Counted from the stretch's first letter, positions 8,516-16,879 are shown. The stretch is 64,000 nt of DNA from JANXAZ01 sp964504655 (GCA_964504655.1 CAZDFD010000002.1:1-64000); one strand, 5' to 3'. The notes: generated by a model not told the origin, from the sequence alone. Translations and numbers: made by a program.

Positions 8516-9224
8516 GGACGGGGTGGGCGGACCGCCGGCGGCGCCGGGCATCCTGGCGCCGATCCACCGCGACGGCTGGCGGTTCGTCGCGGCGTTCGTG
8601 CTGTTGGCGCTGCTGCTGGCGCTGCTCTGGCGGCCGCTCATCTGGCCCGGCCTCGCGCTCGCCGGCTGGTGCGCTTGGTTCTTCCGCGACCCGGCCCGGG
8701 TGACACCGGACGAGCCGGGCCTCGTGGTGAGCCCGGCCGACGGCCGGGTGGTGGCGGTGGCACCGCGCCGGCCGCCGCCCGAGCTCGGCCTGGGCGAGGC
8801 GCCGCTGCCTTGCGTCGGCATCTTCATGAACGTTCTCGACGTCCATGTGAACCGCACGCCGCTCGCCGGCCGGGTGCTCACCCGCGCCCACCATGCGGGC
8901 CGCTTCCTCAACGCCTCGCTCGACAAGGCTTCGGATCAGAACGAGCGGCTCTCCTGGCTGATCGAGGGCGAGACGGGCGCGCGTGTCGGGCTCGTGCAGA
9001 TCGCCGGGCTCGTGGCTCGCCGGATCGTGCCGCTGGCCGAGGCCGGGGCGCGGCTCGACGCCGGCGACCGCGTGGGCTTGATTCGCTTCGGCAGCCGTTG
9101 CGATGTCTATCTGCCGGAGGGCGTGGCGCCGCTGGTCCTGCCGGGCCAGCGCACGATCGCCGGCGAGACGGTGCTCGCGGACCTCGACGGTCGGCGAGCG
9201 CCCAGGCGGGGACGGGTGGCATGA
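8502..9224 (+). CDS. psd: Phosphatidylserine decarboxylase
   Basis: A 240-residue proenzyme of the short bacterial type. A double hydrophobic hairpin (~27-60) anchors it to the inner membrane. SPADGRVV, GIFMNVLDVHVNRTP and the autocleavage site IRFGSRCDVYLP are conserved; cleavage between Gly197 and Ser198 would yield the pyruvoyl cofactor. The enzyme converts phosphatidylserine to phosphatidylethanolamine. The start overlaps fkbM by 14 bases, and the stop overlaps the pssA start (ATGATG), so PS synthesis and decarboxylation are translationally coupled. Confidence 0.95.
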   Translation: MARAEDGVGGPPAAPGILAPIHRDGWRFVAAFVLLALLLALLWRPLIWPGLALAGWCAWFFRDPARVTPDEPGLVVSPADGRVVAVAPRRPPPELGLGEAPLPCVGIFMNVLDVHVNRTPLAGRVLTRAHHAGRFLNASLDKASDQNERLSWLIEGETGARVGLVQIAGLVARRIVPLAEAGARLDAGDRVGLIRFGSRCDVYLPEGVAPLVLPGQRTIAGETVLADLDGRRAPRRGRVA

Positions 9225-10117
9225 TGCTGCGCAGCCGACGTCGACAACGGCAGCGGACGCGCCGTCCGCTGCTTCACATGGTGCCGAACCTGTTCACCAT
9301 CCTGAGCCTCTGCGCGGGCATGACGGCGCTGCGCTACGGGCTCGACGGGCGCTACGAGCTGGCGGTCGCGCTGATCGTGGCGGCGGGCGTGCTGGACGGG
9401 CTCGACGGGCGCGCGGCGCGGCTCTTGAACATCCAGAGCAGGATCGGTGCCGAGCTCGACAGCCTCGCCGACTTCTTCAACTTCGGCGTGGCGCCAGCGG
9501 TCCTCGTGTACTTCTGGGCGCTGCAGCCGATCCGCGGCATCGGCTGGGCGATCGCCATGCTGTTCGCGGTCTGCTGCGCGCTCCGGCTGGCGCGCTTCAA
9601 CACCGAGATCGACGACCCGCAGCGTCCGCGCTGGTCGCAGCACTTCTTCACGGGCGTGCCCGCGCCGGCCGCAGCCGGGCTCGCCCTGACGCCCATGATC
9701 ACCTGGTTCGCGTTCGGCCAGGGCTGGTCGCAGAGTGCCGGCCTGAACGCCATGGCCCTGGTCCTGGTGGCCATCTTGATGGTCAGCCGGGTGCCGACCT
9801 TCTCGGCCAAGAAGCTGCGCCTCGAGCCCGACCAGATCGTGCCCACCCTGGCGATCGCCGGGCTCGTCATGGCCTTCCTCGTGACCGAGCCGTGGCTCAC
9901 GCTCTCGATCGTGGCGCTGGCCTACCTGGTCTCGATCCCCATCAGCCTCGGGGTGGCGACGCGGATGCGGCGCGAGGAGGCGGTCACGCTCGGGGTCGCA
10001 GCGGCCACCTCCGGCACCTCGGAGCCGATCGCTCCGCCACCGCCGGGCCCGCCCCCCGGGGGGGCGCCAGCCAAGGACCGGATCGTGCCCTTCGAGCCGC
10101 GGCAGGGGCGGTCCTGA
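9221..10117 (+). CDS. pssA: CDP-diacylglycerol-serine O-phosphatidyltransferase
   Basis: A 298-residue integral membrane enzyme with about eight hydrophobic segments. The CDP-alcohol phosphotransferase signature is intact: DGLDGRAARLLNIQSRIG followed by AELDSLADFFNFGVAPA. It condenses CDP-diacylglycerol with serine, supplying the substrate of the psd product upstream. Two adjacent ATGs (9221 and 9224) are possible starts. The tail is Pro/Gly-rich (IAPPPPGPPPGGAPAK) and probably disordered. Confidence 0.94.
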   Translation: MMLRSRRRQRQRTRRPLLHMVPNLFTILSLCAGMTALRYGLDGRYELAVALIVAAGVLDGLDGRAARLLNIQSRIGAELDSLADFFNFGVAPAVLVYFWALQPIRGIGWAIAMLFAVCCALRLARFNTEIDDPQRPRWSQHFFTGVPAPAAAGLALTPMITWFAFGQGWSQSAGLNAMALVLVAILMVSRVPTFSAKKLRLEPDQIVPTLAIAGLVMAFLVTEPWLTLSIVALAYLVSIPISLGVATRMRREEAVTLGVAAATSGTSEPIAPPPPGPPPGGAPAKDRIVPFEPRQGRS

Positions 10118-10144
10118 CGGGGGCGGGCGCCGCGACCGATCCCC

Positions 10145-10750
10145 GTGCTCGACGCCCCGGCGCGCCGCCTGATCGACCCGCCGCTCGGCCGTCTCGGCCG
10201 GAGGCTGGCCGGCCTGGGCGTGAGTGCCGACGCGGTCAGCGTCGCCGGCTTCGCCCTGGGCCTCCTCGCCGCCCTCGCGGTGGCGCTCGGCTGGCCGGCA
10301 CTCGGGCTCGCGCTCTTCCTGCTCAACCGGATCGCCGACGGGCTCGACGGCGCGGTCGCCCGCCACGCCGGGATCACGGACCGCGGCGGCTTCCTCGACA
10401 TCGTCTTCGACTTCATCGTCTACGCCGCCATGGTGTGCGGCTTCGCCCTGCTCGACACGGCCGCGAACGCGCTGGCCGCCGCCATCCTCCTGTGCGCCTT
10501 CATGGGTACCGGCAGCTCGTTCCTGGCCTTCGCGATCATGGCCGGCCGGCGCGGTCTCGTCACCGAGGCGCGCGGCAAGAAGTCGCTCTACTATCTGGGC
10601 GGACTGGCCGAAGGCAGCGAGACGATCGCCTTCCTCGCCCTCGCCTGCCTCTTCCCTTCCGCTTTCCCGATCCTCGCCTGGGTATTCGCGGCCATGTGCT
10701 GGCTGACGACCGGCGCCCGTATCGCCACCGGCTGGCGGCTGCTACGCTGA
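10145..10750 (+). CDS. CDP-alcohol phosphatidyltransferase family protein
   Basis: A 201-residue membrane protein of the same superfamily as pssA but clearly distinct. The motif NRIADGLDGAVAR, followed by GGFLDIVFDF, retains the aspartates of the D-DG-AR-G-D-D signature with one residue fewer in the spacer. About six hydrophobic segments are visible. The start is GTG, 27 bases after pssA. It could make phosphatidylglycerophosphate, phosphatidylcholine, cardiolipin or another lipid head group; the sequence alone does not decide. Confidence 0.8.
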   Translation: MLDAPARRLIDPPLGRLGRRLAGLGVSADAVSVAGFALGLLAALAVALGWPALGLALFLLNRIADGLDGAVARHAGITDRGGFLDIVFDFIVYAAMVCGFALLDTAANALAAAILLCAFMGTGSSFLAFAIMAGRRGLVTEARGKKSLYYLGGLAEGSETIAFLALACLFPSAFPILAWVFAAMCWLTTGARIATGWRLLR

Positions 10751-10795
10751 GCGCCGATCGGCGTCTCGGGCGCCACGCGGGGGACCAGACGGGCC

Positions 10796-11614
10796 ATGAC
10801 CTATCGCACGATCCTGCTCCAGCTGGCCGACGATCCCGGCAACGAGGCGCGCCTTCGCGCCGCCCTCGAGCTCGGGCGCCGCTTGGGCGCCCGGCTCCTG
10901 GCCCTGCACGTGACCCCGCCGCCGATCGTCCCGGTCGGCTACGGCGAGGGGGCCGCCTATGTCGGCCCCGAGATCATCGAGGCGCAGCGGGCAGCCGCCA
11001 AGGCCGTCGCCGAGCGGCTCGAGGCGAGCTTCCGACGGGTCTGCGAGCCGGCTTCCGGCGCCCTCTGGCGGCACCTCGAGGGTGATCCGGGCGACTGTCT
11101 GGCGCAGCTTGCCCGAACTGCCGATCTCACGATCGGCTCGCGCATCGAGGCCCGCGGGATCGAGGCGCTGGCGCTCCAGCCGATCGAGCAGGCTGCCCTT
11201 GGCGCCGGCGGGCCGGTCCTGCTGGTCCCCCCCGATGGATTCCCGGCCGACCTCGGCCAGCGCGTGCTGGTCGGCTGGAACGGCCGCCGCGAGGCCGCCC
11301 GGGCGCTCAAGGACGCGCTGCCCTTCCTCGTGGCCGCGCTCGCGGTCGAGGTCCTGACGATCGGCGAGCAGGGCGCGGACAGCCTCGACGGCGCCCTGGC
11401 CCTGCTCCAGCGGCACGGTGTGGCGGCCGCCGGGCGGCGCCTCGAGGAGTCGACCGACGTCGGGGCGACGCTGCTCGGGCGGATGCAGGAGTTCGGCGCC
11501 GACCTCCTGGTCATGGGCGTCTACAGCCATTCGCGGCTGCGTCAGCTGGTGTTCGGCGGCGCCACCCGGCACGTGCTCCAGCACGCCCGCGGCGCCGTCC
11601 TGTTCAGCTGCTGA
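10796..11614 (+). CDS. Universal stress protein (UspA family), two-domain
   Basis: A 272-residue cytoplasmic protein with two Usp-like halves. The N-terminal half begins YRTILLQLADDPGNEARLRAALELG. The second begins near 155 (QRVLVGWNGRREAARALKDALP) and ends with DLLVMGVYSHSRLRQLVFGGATRHVL, where the usual G-x2-G-x9-G-S/T nucleotide motif is only partly kept. The N-terminal half lacks that motif. It follows the phospholipid operon by 45 bases and its 3' end overlaps dsbB, which is transcribed towards it. Its role in stress survival is by family only. Confidence 0.88.
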   Translation: MTYRTILLQLADDPGNEARLRAALELGRRLGARLLALHVTPPPIVPVGYGEGAAYVGPEIIEAQRAAAKAVAERLEASFRRVCEPASGALWRHLEGDPGDCLAQLARTADLTIGSRIEARGIEALALQPIEQAALGAGGPVLLVPPDGFPADLGQRVLVGWNGRREAARALKDALPFLVAALAVEVLTIGEQGADSLDGALALLQRHGVAAAGRRLEESTDVGATLLGRMQEFGADLLVMGVYSHSRLRQLVFGGATRHVLQHARGAVLFSC

Positions 11615-12143
11615 GGCGACCCGGACGCGCCAGCCCCGCCGCGAGCGCGAGCGCCGCCGCGGCCGCCGAGGCGAGGCCGTTCCAGCCGGCGAGCGAGAGC
11701 CCCATCCAGGTGAGCGCCACCCGGTCGCAGGTCGGCCGCGCCGCCTGCAGCTGGGCGCGCAGCTCCTCGATCGTGGCGGCGTCGCCCCCGGCGGCGCAGG
11801 TCGCGGGAACCGCCAGCCAGCCGACCTCGACGGCCACATGGTAGAGCGACAGCCCGGCGTTGCCGGCCAGGAGCAGCGCCATCACGAGCAGCGCGGTCCG
11901 CGGCCGCCCGACGGCGAAGCCGAGGGCGCCCACCGCCAGTGCCAGGCCCCAAGGCCAGCGCTCGAGGACGCACAGCGAGCAGGGCGCGTAGCCACCCAGG
12001 TGCTCGAGCCCGAAGGCGGTGGCGAGCGCCAGCGCGGCGGCGGCCGTGACCGCGCCGAGCACGGCGCGCCGGCGGTCGCTTCGGGTCGGGGTCGCGATGC
12101 CTGCCACGGCTCCCACGAGGTTCGGGCTCTCTCCGATCGACAA
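11604..12143 (-). CDS. dsbB: DsbB-type disulfide bond formation protein
   Basis: A 179-residue, four-helix inner-membrane protein. C55 and C58 in APCSLCVLERWPW match the DsbB quinone-side CxxC, and C116 and C139 form the second, periplasmic-loop pair used to reoxidise DsbA. The TTG at 12143 is one base beyond the upstream stop codon and would be coupled; a GTG at 12116 is an alternative start with a GGAGAG upstream. No dsbA is in the window. It forms a likely two-gene operon with the YqaA-like gene. Confidence 0.82.
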   Translation of the reverse strand: MSIGESPNLVGAVAGIATPTRSDRRRAVLGAVTAAAALALATAFGLEHLGGYAPCSLCVLERWPWGLALAVGALGFAVGRPRTALLVMALLLAGNAGLSLYHVAVEVGWLAVPATCAAGGDAATIEELRAQLQAARPTCDRVALTWMGLSLAGWNGLASAAAAALALAAGLARPGRLSS

Positions 12144-12144
12144 C

Positions 12145-12756
12145 TCAGAGATAGCGCAGGGCGACGAAGCCCAGCACGATCAGGAGGGCGAAGCCGGTCG
12201 TGACGAGCGTCAGCCGCTCCTCGATGAAGCGGCGGATGGGCGAGCCGAAGGCGCGCAGGAGCGCGGCCACGATCAGGAACCGGGCGCCTCGCGTGACGAT
12301 CGAGGCGAGCAGGAAGACCCAGATGTTGAAGGCGGCGAGGCCGCTCGCGATCGTGACGAGCTTGTAGGGGATCGGCGTCAGACCCTTGATCAGGATGATC
12401 CACAGGCCCCACGCGTTGTAGGCCTGTCGATAGGCCTCGGCCTTCTCGGCGAGTCCGTAGACCCGGATCACCCATGCCCCCAGGGTCTCGAAGAGGAAGT
12501 AGCCGATCGCGTAGCCGGCAAGGCCGCCCAGCACCGAGGCGACCGTGGCCACGAGCACGATCCGCCAGGCGCGGTCGGGGCGGGCCAGCACCATCGGCAC
12601 GATCATCGCGTCGGGCGGGATCGGGAAGATCGAGCTCTCGAGGAAGGCGACGGCGGCCAGCGCCCGATCGGCCCCGGGCGCCGCCGCCTGCCGCATCATC
12701 CAATCGTACCCGGCGCGCAGCAGGCCCGGTCTCCGAACACGCGGTCCGCTCCGCAC
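12145..12756 (-). CDS. YqaA/DedA (SNARE-associated, VTT) family membrane protein
   Basis: About 203 residues with four to five hydrophobic segments. It contains the family pattern AFLESSIFPIPPDAMIVPMVLA, then GGLAGYAIGYFLFETLG and later IKGLTPIPYKLVTIASG, typical of YqaA-type DedA relatives thought to flip or translocate polyprenyl or phospholipids. The start is uncertain: GTG at 12756 is given, an ATG at 12873 is too far upstream, and ATG at 12699 would cut the conserved YDWMM. A TTGCCG-N17-TATGTG match lies right over the GTG, which would argue for the later start. It is the promoter-proximal gene of the dsbB pair. Confidence 0.75.
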   Translation of the reverse strand: MRSGPRVRRPGLLRAGYDWMMRQAAAPGADRALAAVAFLESSIFPIPPDAMIVPMVLARPDRAWRIVLVATVASVLGGLAGYAIGYFLFETLGAWVIRVYGLAEKAEAYRQAYNAWGLWIILIKGLTPIPYKLVTIASGLAAFNIWVFLLASIVTRGARFLIVAALLRAFGSPIRRFIEERLTLVTTGFALLIVLGFVALRYL

Positions 12757-12871
12757 ATAGACCAGGGTCGGAGCCACGGCAAGCAACGGCCGGCGGGGCG
12801 GTGCCCTTGACGACTCGTTAGGGCTTGCCGTGCGATCAGAGGGCGGCGCCGACGCTGCCCCGGAGACCGGC

Positions 12872-13846
12872 ATGGATCCGCTCGCGACGCTCTCCTTGAT
12901 CCTCCTCGCGATCGTGCTCGTGCTCGTGCTGATGGGCGTGCGCTCGGTCGCCCAGGGCTACGAGTACACCGTCGAGCGGTTCGGCCGCTACACGCGCACC
13001 CTCGGCCCCGGCCTCAACCTGATCGTGCCGTTCGTCGACCGGATCGGCGCCAAGCTCAACATGATGGAGCAGGTGCTCGACGTCCCCTCGCAGCAGGCCA
13101 TCACCCGCGACAACGCCGTCGTCACCGTCGATGCCATCGTCTTCTACCAGGTGCTGGACGCCGCCAAGGCGGCCTACGAGGTGCGCGACCTTTCCTCGGC
13201 CACCTTGAACCTGACGATGACCAACATCCGGACGGTGATCGGCTCGATGGATCTGGACGAGCTGCTGTCGCGGCGCGACGAGATCAACGCGCGCCTGCTC
13301 GTCGTGGTCGACGAGGCGACCCAGCCCTGGGGCGTCAAGGTCACGCGGATCGAGATCAAGGACATCACGCCGCCGCAGGATCTGGTCGACTCCATGGCCC
13401 GCCAGATGAAGGCGGAGCGCGACAAGCGCGCCGCCATCCTCCAGGCCGAGGGCGAGCGGCAGGCGGCGATCCTCAAGGCCGAGGGCGAGAAGCAGGCGGC
13501 GATCCTCGAGGCCGAGGGGCGGCGGGAGGCCGCGTTCCGCGACGCCGAGGCACGCGAGCGGCAGGCCGAGGCCGAGGCCAAGGCGGCGGCCATGCTGTCG
13601 ACCGCGATCAGCGAGGGCAGTCCACTCGCCGTCAACTATTTCGTCGCCGAGAAATACCTCAAGGCGCTCGAGGCGATGGCCACGAGCCCGAACCAGAAGA
13701 CCCTCGTGCTGCCCGTCGAGGCGGCCGGGGTGATCGGCTCCCTGGCCGGGATCGCCGAGATCGCCCGCGAGGCCTATGGCGGGGCGCGCTCCGGGCCGGC
13801 GGCGTCGCCCGGCCCCTGGGCCGGGCCCTCGGCGGGCGGACGCTGA
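12872..13846 (+). CDS. qmcA: SPFH/band-7 membrane protease-associated protein (QmcA-like)
   Basis: A 324-residue stomatin-like protein. A single N-terminal membrane helix (~5-27) precedes the band-7 domain (~30-200: VERFGRYTRTLGPGLNLIVP, ITRDNAVVTVDAIVFYQ). A coiled coil of near-identical 12-residue units (AAILQAEGERQ, AAILKAEGEKQ, AAILEAEGRRE) follows. ATG at 12872 puts the membrane helix at the very N-terminus, as in homologues. It is followed three bases later by the NfeD gene, its usual partner. Together they form membrane-associated scaffolds that influence FtsH-type proteolysis and membrane domains. Confidence 0.92.
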   Translation: MDPLATLSLILLAIVLVLVLMGVRSVAQGYEYTVERFGRYTRTLGPGLNLIVPFVDRIGAKLNMMEQVLDVPSQQAITRDNAVVTVDAIVFYQVLDAAKAAYEVRDLSSATLNLTMTNIRTVIGSMDLDELLSRRDEINARLLVVVDEATQPWGVKVTRIEIKDITPPQDLVDSMARQMKAERDKRAAILQAEGERQAAILKAEGEKQAAILEAEGRREAAFRDAEARERQAEAEAKAAAMLSTAISEGSPLAVNYFVAEKYLKALEAMATSPNQKTLVLPVEAAGVIGSLAGIAEIAREAYGGARSGPAASPGPWAGPSAGGR

Positions 13847-13849
13847 GCT

Positions 13850-14293
13850 GTGGCGCTCGAGGCTTGGCACTGGTGGGCGCTGGGCGGCGCCCTCGTCCTC
13901 CTCGAGGCGGTGGCCCCGGGCTTCGTGCTGATCTGGCCCGGGCTGGCCGCCCTCCTGACCGGCGGCCTGCTGTGGTTCGCGCCCGGCCTCGCCTGGCCCT
14001 GGCAGGTGACCGCGTTCTCGCTCGCCACGCTCGCGCTCGTGGCGGGCTGGCTCGCCTGGCGTCGCCGCCATCCCCCGGTGACCGACGAGGCGGCGCTCAA
14101 TCGGCGGGGCGATTCCTATGTGGGCGAGGTCGTGACGCTGGCCGAGCCGATCGTCGACGGACGCGGCAAGGTTCGGGTCGGCGACACGGTCTGGCTGGCG
14201 CGCGGGCCGGACCTCGCCGCCGGGCGACGGGTCCGGGTGGTGGCCGCCCGCGGCACCCAGCTCGAGGTCGAGCCGGCGCCGGACGATCCTTGA
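13850..14293 (+). CDS. NfeD-family membrane protein
   Basis: A 147-residue protein with two to three membrane helices (~5-70) followed by a C-terminal OB-fold-like domain containing GDSYVGEVVTLAEPI, GRGKVRVGDTVWLARGP and RRVRVVAARGTQLEVEP. This is the short NfeD1b architecture without the serine protease domain. The GTG start is three bases after the qmcA stop, the standard pairing. Its stop codon lies within the -35 box of the tRNA-Leu promoter. Confidence 0.9.
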   Translation: MALEAWHWWALGGALVLLEAVAPGFVLIWPGLAALLTGGLLWFAPGLAWPWQVTAFSLATLALVAGWLAWRRRHPPVTDEAALNRRGDSYVGEVVTLAEPIVDGRGKVRVGDTVWLARGPDLAAGRRVRVVAARGTQLEVEPAPDDP

Positions 14294-14318
14294 CCCCGGC
14301 CCGGCGCCGCCCTAGAGG
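14290..14318 (+). promoter_or_regulatory. Sigma-70-type promoter of tRNA-Leu
   Basis: TTGACC (14290-14295), a 17-base spacer and TAGAGG (14313-14318) lie just before the tRNA, placing the transcript start about four bases upstream of the mature 5' end. The -35 box overlaps the nfeD stop codon. Confidence 0.6.
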
Positions 14319-14328
14319 CCGCGCGCGT

Positions 14329-14415
14329 GCCCCAGTGGCGGAACCGGTAGACGCGGCAGACTCAAAATCTGCTGCCCGTCAGGGCGTGGGGGTTCGAGCC
14401 CCTCCTGGGGCACCA
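14329..14415 (+). tRNA. tRNA-Leu (anticodon CAA)
   Basis: An 87-base cloverleaf with an encoded CCA. The acceptor arm GCCCCAG pairs with CTGGGGC, with discriminator A. The anticodon stem GCAGA/TCTGC encloses the loop CTCAAAA, giving CAA for UUG codons. The long variable arm (TGCCCGTCAGGGCG region) is typical of tRNA-Leu, and the T-arm reads GGGGGTTCGAGCCCCT. Confidence 0.96.
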
Positions 14416-14599
14416 GCATCCGCTCCGACGGAGCCTGCGACCGCAGGGGTGGCGACCCACTCGCATCGGCCGAACGCGCCGTTCGGCGCTCCCGTCCCCC
14501 GCTGTCGCGCTCGCACCGCCCGGGCTTCCGACCGGACGGCATACCCCGGTCCATCAAGGCTCCACCTGCCCCGAAGAATCGTCGGCCGTTAACGCCTCG

Positions 14600-14747
14600 T
14601 TCAGGACCGGCGGGGTACAAGGCCCGTGTGACGCGGCGCGGACCGCGCCGGGGCCCAGCCCCGGACGGGCTCGGGTCGGGTCACTGTCCTCCCTGACGTT
14701 GTGATGCCTCCCCTTTCACTCGGCCGCCCTCGGGCGGCCTTTTTTTT
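14600..14747 (+). ncRNA. Candidate small RNA ending in an intrinsic terminator
   Basis: The 345 bases between the tRNA and the BMP gene contain no credible reading frame but end in a strong intrinsic terminator. Just before it are two unpaired-looking C/U-rich stretches, GTCCTCCCTGACG and GCCTCCCCTTTC, each able to pair with Shine-Dalgarno sequences, as in the alphaproteobacterial CcsR/AbcR-like sRNAs. Upstream, GCGGCGCGGACCGCGCCG and GGGGCCCAGCCCC can form hairpins. The 5' end is a guess and no clear promoter was found. An alternative is simply a long tRNA 3' trailer. Confidence 0.3.
14722..14747 (+). terminator. Strong rho-independent terminator
   Basis: GGCCGCCC (14722-14729) pairs perfectly with GGGCGGCC (14732-14739) around a two-base turn, followed directly by eight T residues. 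It ends the tRNA-Leu or small-RNA transcript and faces the end of the BMP gene. Confidence 0.9.
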
Positions 14748-14760
14748 GCACGCCGTTACC

Positions 14761-15840
14761 TCACGCGGTAACTCCCGGCACGTACCAGTCCATCTTGTGG
14801 AGCTCCTCGTCGCTGGCGTGGCGGCCGGCAGGGATCCGTTCCGTGCCCTTCTGGTCCTTGATCGGCCCGGTGAAGGGGTGCAGCGAGCCCGCCACGATCC
14901 CGGCCTTGACCGCCTCGGCCGCCTGTCTCACAGCCTCTCCGACCTTCGGGCCGAAGGGCGCGATCTCGACCGCGCCGTCCTTGATGCCCATCCAGACGGC
15001 GTGGCTCTTCCAGGTGTCGTCGAGCACCGCCCGGGCCCGGCTCACATAGTAGGCGTCCCAGTTGTCGACGATCGCCGTGAGCTGGGCGTTGGGCCCGAAC
15101 CGCCGCATGTCGGAGGCCTGGCCGAAGGCCATGAGCCCGCGCTCCTCGGCGACCTGCACCGCGGCCGGGCTGTCGGTGTGCTGGACGATGATGTCGGCGC
15201 CTTGGTCGACATGGGCCTTGGCGGCGTCGGCCTCCTTGCCGGGATCGTACCAGCTGTTGACCCAGATGACCCGCACCTGGATCGTGGGGTCGATCCGGTG
15301 CGCGGCGAGCGTGAAGGCGTTGATCCCCATGACCACCTCGGGGATCGGGAAGCTGCCGATGTAGCCGATCCGCTTGGTGCGGCTCAGATGCCCGGCGATC
15401 GTGCCGATCACGGCCCTGCCCTCGTAGAAGCGGGCGTCGTAGGTCGCGAGATTGTCGAGCCGCTTGTAGCCGGTGGCGTGCTCGAACCGTACCTTGGGGA
15501 AGGCGCGCGCCACCTTCTCGGTGGCGTTCATGAAGCCGAAGGAGGTGGTGAACACGAGCCCGTGGCCCGAGCTCGCGAGCTGGCGGATGACGCGCTCGGC
15601 ATCGGGGCCCTCGGACACGTTCTCGACATAGGCGGTCTTGACCTTGTCGCCGAGGGCAGCCTCGATCGCCTGGCGACCCAGGTCGTGGCGGTAGGTCCAG
15701 CCATGGTCGCCGATCGGCCCCACATAGACGAAGCCGATCTTGAGCGGGTCGGCGGCGCCCGCCCGGCCGGCGAGCGCCAGACCGGCGGCGGTGCCGCCGG
15801 CGAGCTCGAGCAGGCGACGACGCGTCGGTTGCCAGGGCAT
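14761..15840 (-). CDS. BMP-family ABC transporter substrate-binding protein
   Basis: A 359-residue periplasmic binding protein. The N-terminus carries a twin-arginine-like signal (TRRRLLELAGGTAAG, then LALAGRAGAA). The mature part has the Bmp/PnrA/Med pattern: KIGFVYVGPIGDHGWTYRHD, GLVFTTSFGFMNATEKVA, KRIGYIGSFPIPEVVMGINAF and GADIIVQHTDSPAAVQVAEE. Family members bind nucleosides, purines or related heterocycles. The ATG follows a GGAGGA by seven bases. No cognate permease or ATPase is in the window, so it may work with a remote transporter. It is divergent from the SDR/E1 cassette and the two may be co-regulated (inference). Confidence 0.88.
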   Translation of the reverse strand: MPWQPTRRRLLELAGGTAAGLALAGRAGAADPLKIGFVYVGPIGDHGWTYRHDLGRQAIEAALGDKVKTAYVENVSEGPDAERVIRQLASSGHGLVFTTSFGFMNATEKVARAFPKVRFEHATGYKRLDNLATYDARFYEGRAVIGTIAGHLSRTKRIGYIGSFPIPEVVMGINAFTLAAHRIDPTIQVRVIWVNSWYDPGKEADAAKAHVDQGADIIVQHTDSPAAVQVAEERGLMAFGQASDMRRFGPNAQLTAIVDNWDAYYVSRARAVLDDTWKSHAVWMGIKDGAVEIAPFGPKVGEAVRQAAEAVKAGIVAGSLHPFTGPIKDQKGTERIPAGRHASDEELHKMDWYVPGVTA

Positions 15841-16039
15841 GAACAGTCCTCCGGCTCGGGTCGGGCGGCGCGGACAGGCCGCCGACGTCCGCCATGGTGA
15901 CGGCCCGGAGACGGCTCGGCAAGACCGCGCCGCCCGCCCGCGGCCCCGCATCCCTGGGGCGCGCCGGCTGCCGCGGCATCCGGCTTGACGGCCGATCGGC
16001 GGCCGCCGACGCTCGCCCGACCCCAGGGAGGTCGGAAGG

Positions 16040-16879
16040 ATGGCGGACCGTCCACTCGACGGCCGTGTGGCGCTGGTCACGGGCGCCGGCTCGGGCATCG
16101 GCCTCGCGACGGCGCACGCGCTCGCCCGCGCCGGTGCCGATGTGGCGCTGGTCGATCTCGAGCCGGTGCGGCTCGAAACCGCGGCCGCGGCCCTGGCCGG
16201 TGAGCACGGGGTGCGGACCGCCAGGGCCGCGTGCGACGTCGCCGACCCCGCCGCCTGCGGCCGGGCCCATGCCGCGCTGGCGGCCGAGCTCGGTCCGCCG
16301 ACGGTGCTCGTCAGCTGCGCCGGGATCAACGCCCAGCGGGTCGAGCCGCTGCACGTGCAGCCTTTCGAGCTGTTCGAGCGGATGCTCGCCGTCCACGTCC
16401 ACGGCTCGGCGCGGATGGCCGCGCTGTGCGTGCCGGCGATGCGCGCCGCGGGCTTCGGTCGAATCGTCAACATCGCCTCGATCCTGGGGCTGATGGCGCT
16501 GCCCTGGCGGGCCGGCTACACCACGGCCAAGCACGCGATCGTCGGGCTCACGCGGGCGCTGGCGCTCGAGAACGCGCGCTTCGGGATCACCGTCAACGCC
16601 GTGGCGCCCGGCTACATCCTGACACCGGTGCTCGAGGAGCGCATCCGCCAGGGCATCCTCGACCATGGTCGCTACGCCGAGCGGACGCCGGTCGGCCGCT
16701 GGGGCAGGGCGGAAGAGGTCGCGCGGGTCATCGCGTTCCTGTGCGACCCCGACTCGGGCTTCGTCACGGGCGCGGTCTGGCCGGTCGACGGCGGCTGGAC
16801 GATGCGCGGCGATCCGGGCGACGATCTCGGCCCACGGCCGGAGCCGACGCGGGAGGACGGGCATGGCGGCGGGCGGTAG
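16040..16879 (+). CDS. SDR-family NAD(P)-dependent oxidoreductase
   Basis: A 279-residue classical short-chain dehydrogenase. It has the cofactor motif TGAGSGIGLATAHALA, D38-D-type acidic residue in VDLEPVRLE (suggesting NAD preference), SCAGINAQ for the NNAG motif, the catalytic Ser in NIASILG, and Tyr and Lys in AGYTTAKHA. It ends with the tetramer segment GAVWPVDGGWT. The C-terminal ~25 residues (RGDPGDDLGPRPEPTREDGHGGGR) are an extension overlapping the start of the E1-alpha gene by 17 bases. A GGGAGG lies upstream of the ATG. The substrate is unknown; the context suggests oxidation of an alcohol feeding a 2-oxo acid or diketone dehydrogenase. Confidence 0.9.
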   Translation: MADRPLDGRVALVTGAGSGIGLATAHALARAGADVALVDLEPVRLETAAAALAGEHGVRTARAACDVADPAACGRAHAALAAELGPPTVLVSCAGINAQRVEPLHVQPFELFERMLAVHVHGSARMAALCVPAMRAAGFGRIVNIASILGLMALPWRAGYTTAKHAIVGLTRALALENARFGITVNAVAPGYILTPVLEERIRQGILDHGRYAERTPVGRWGRAEEVARVIAFLCDPDSGFVTGAVWPVDGGWTMRGDPGDDLGPRPEPTREDGHGGGR

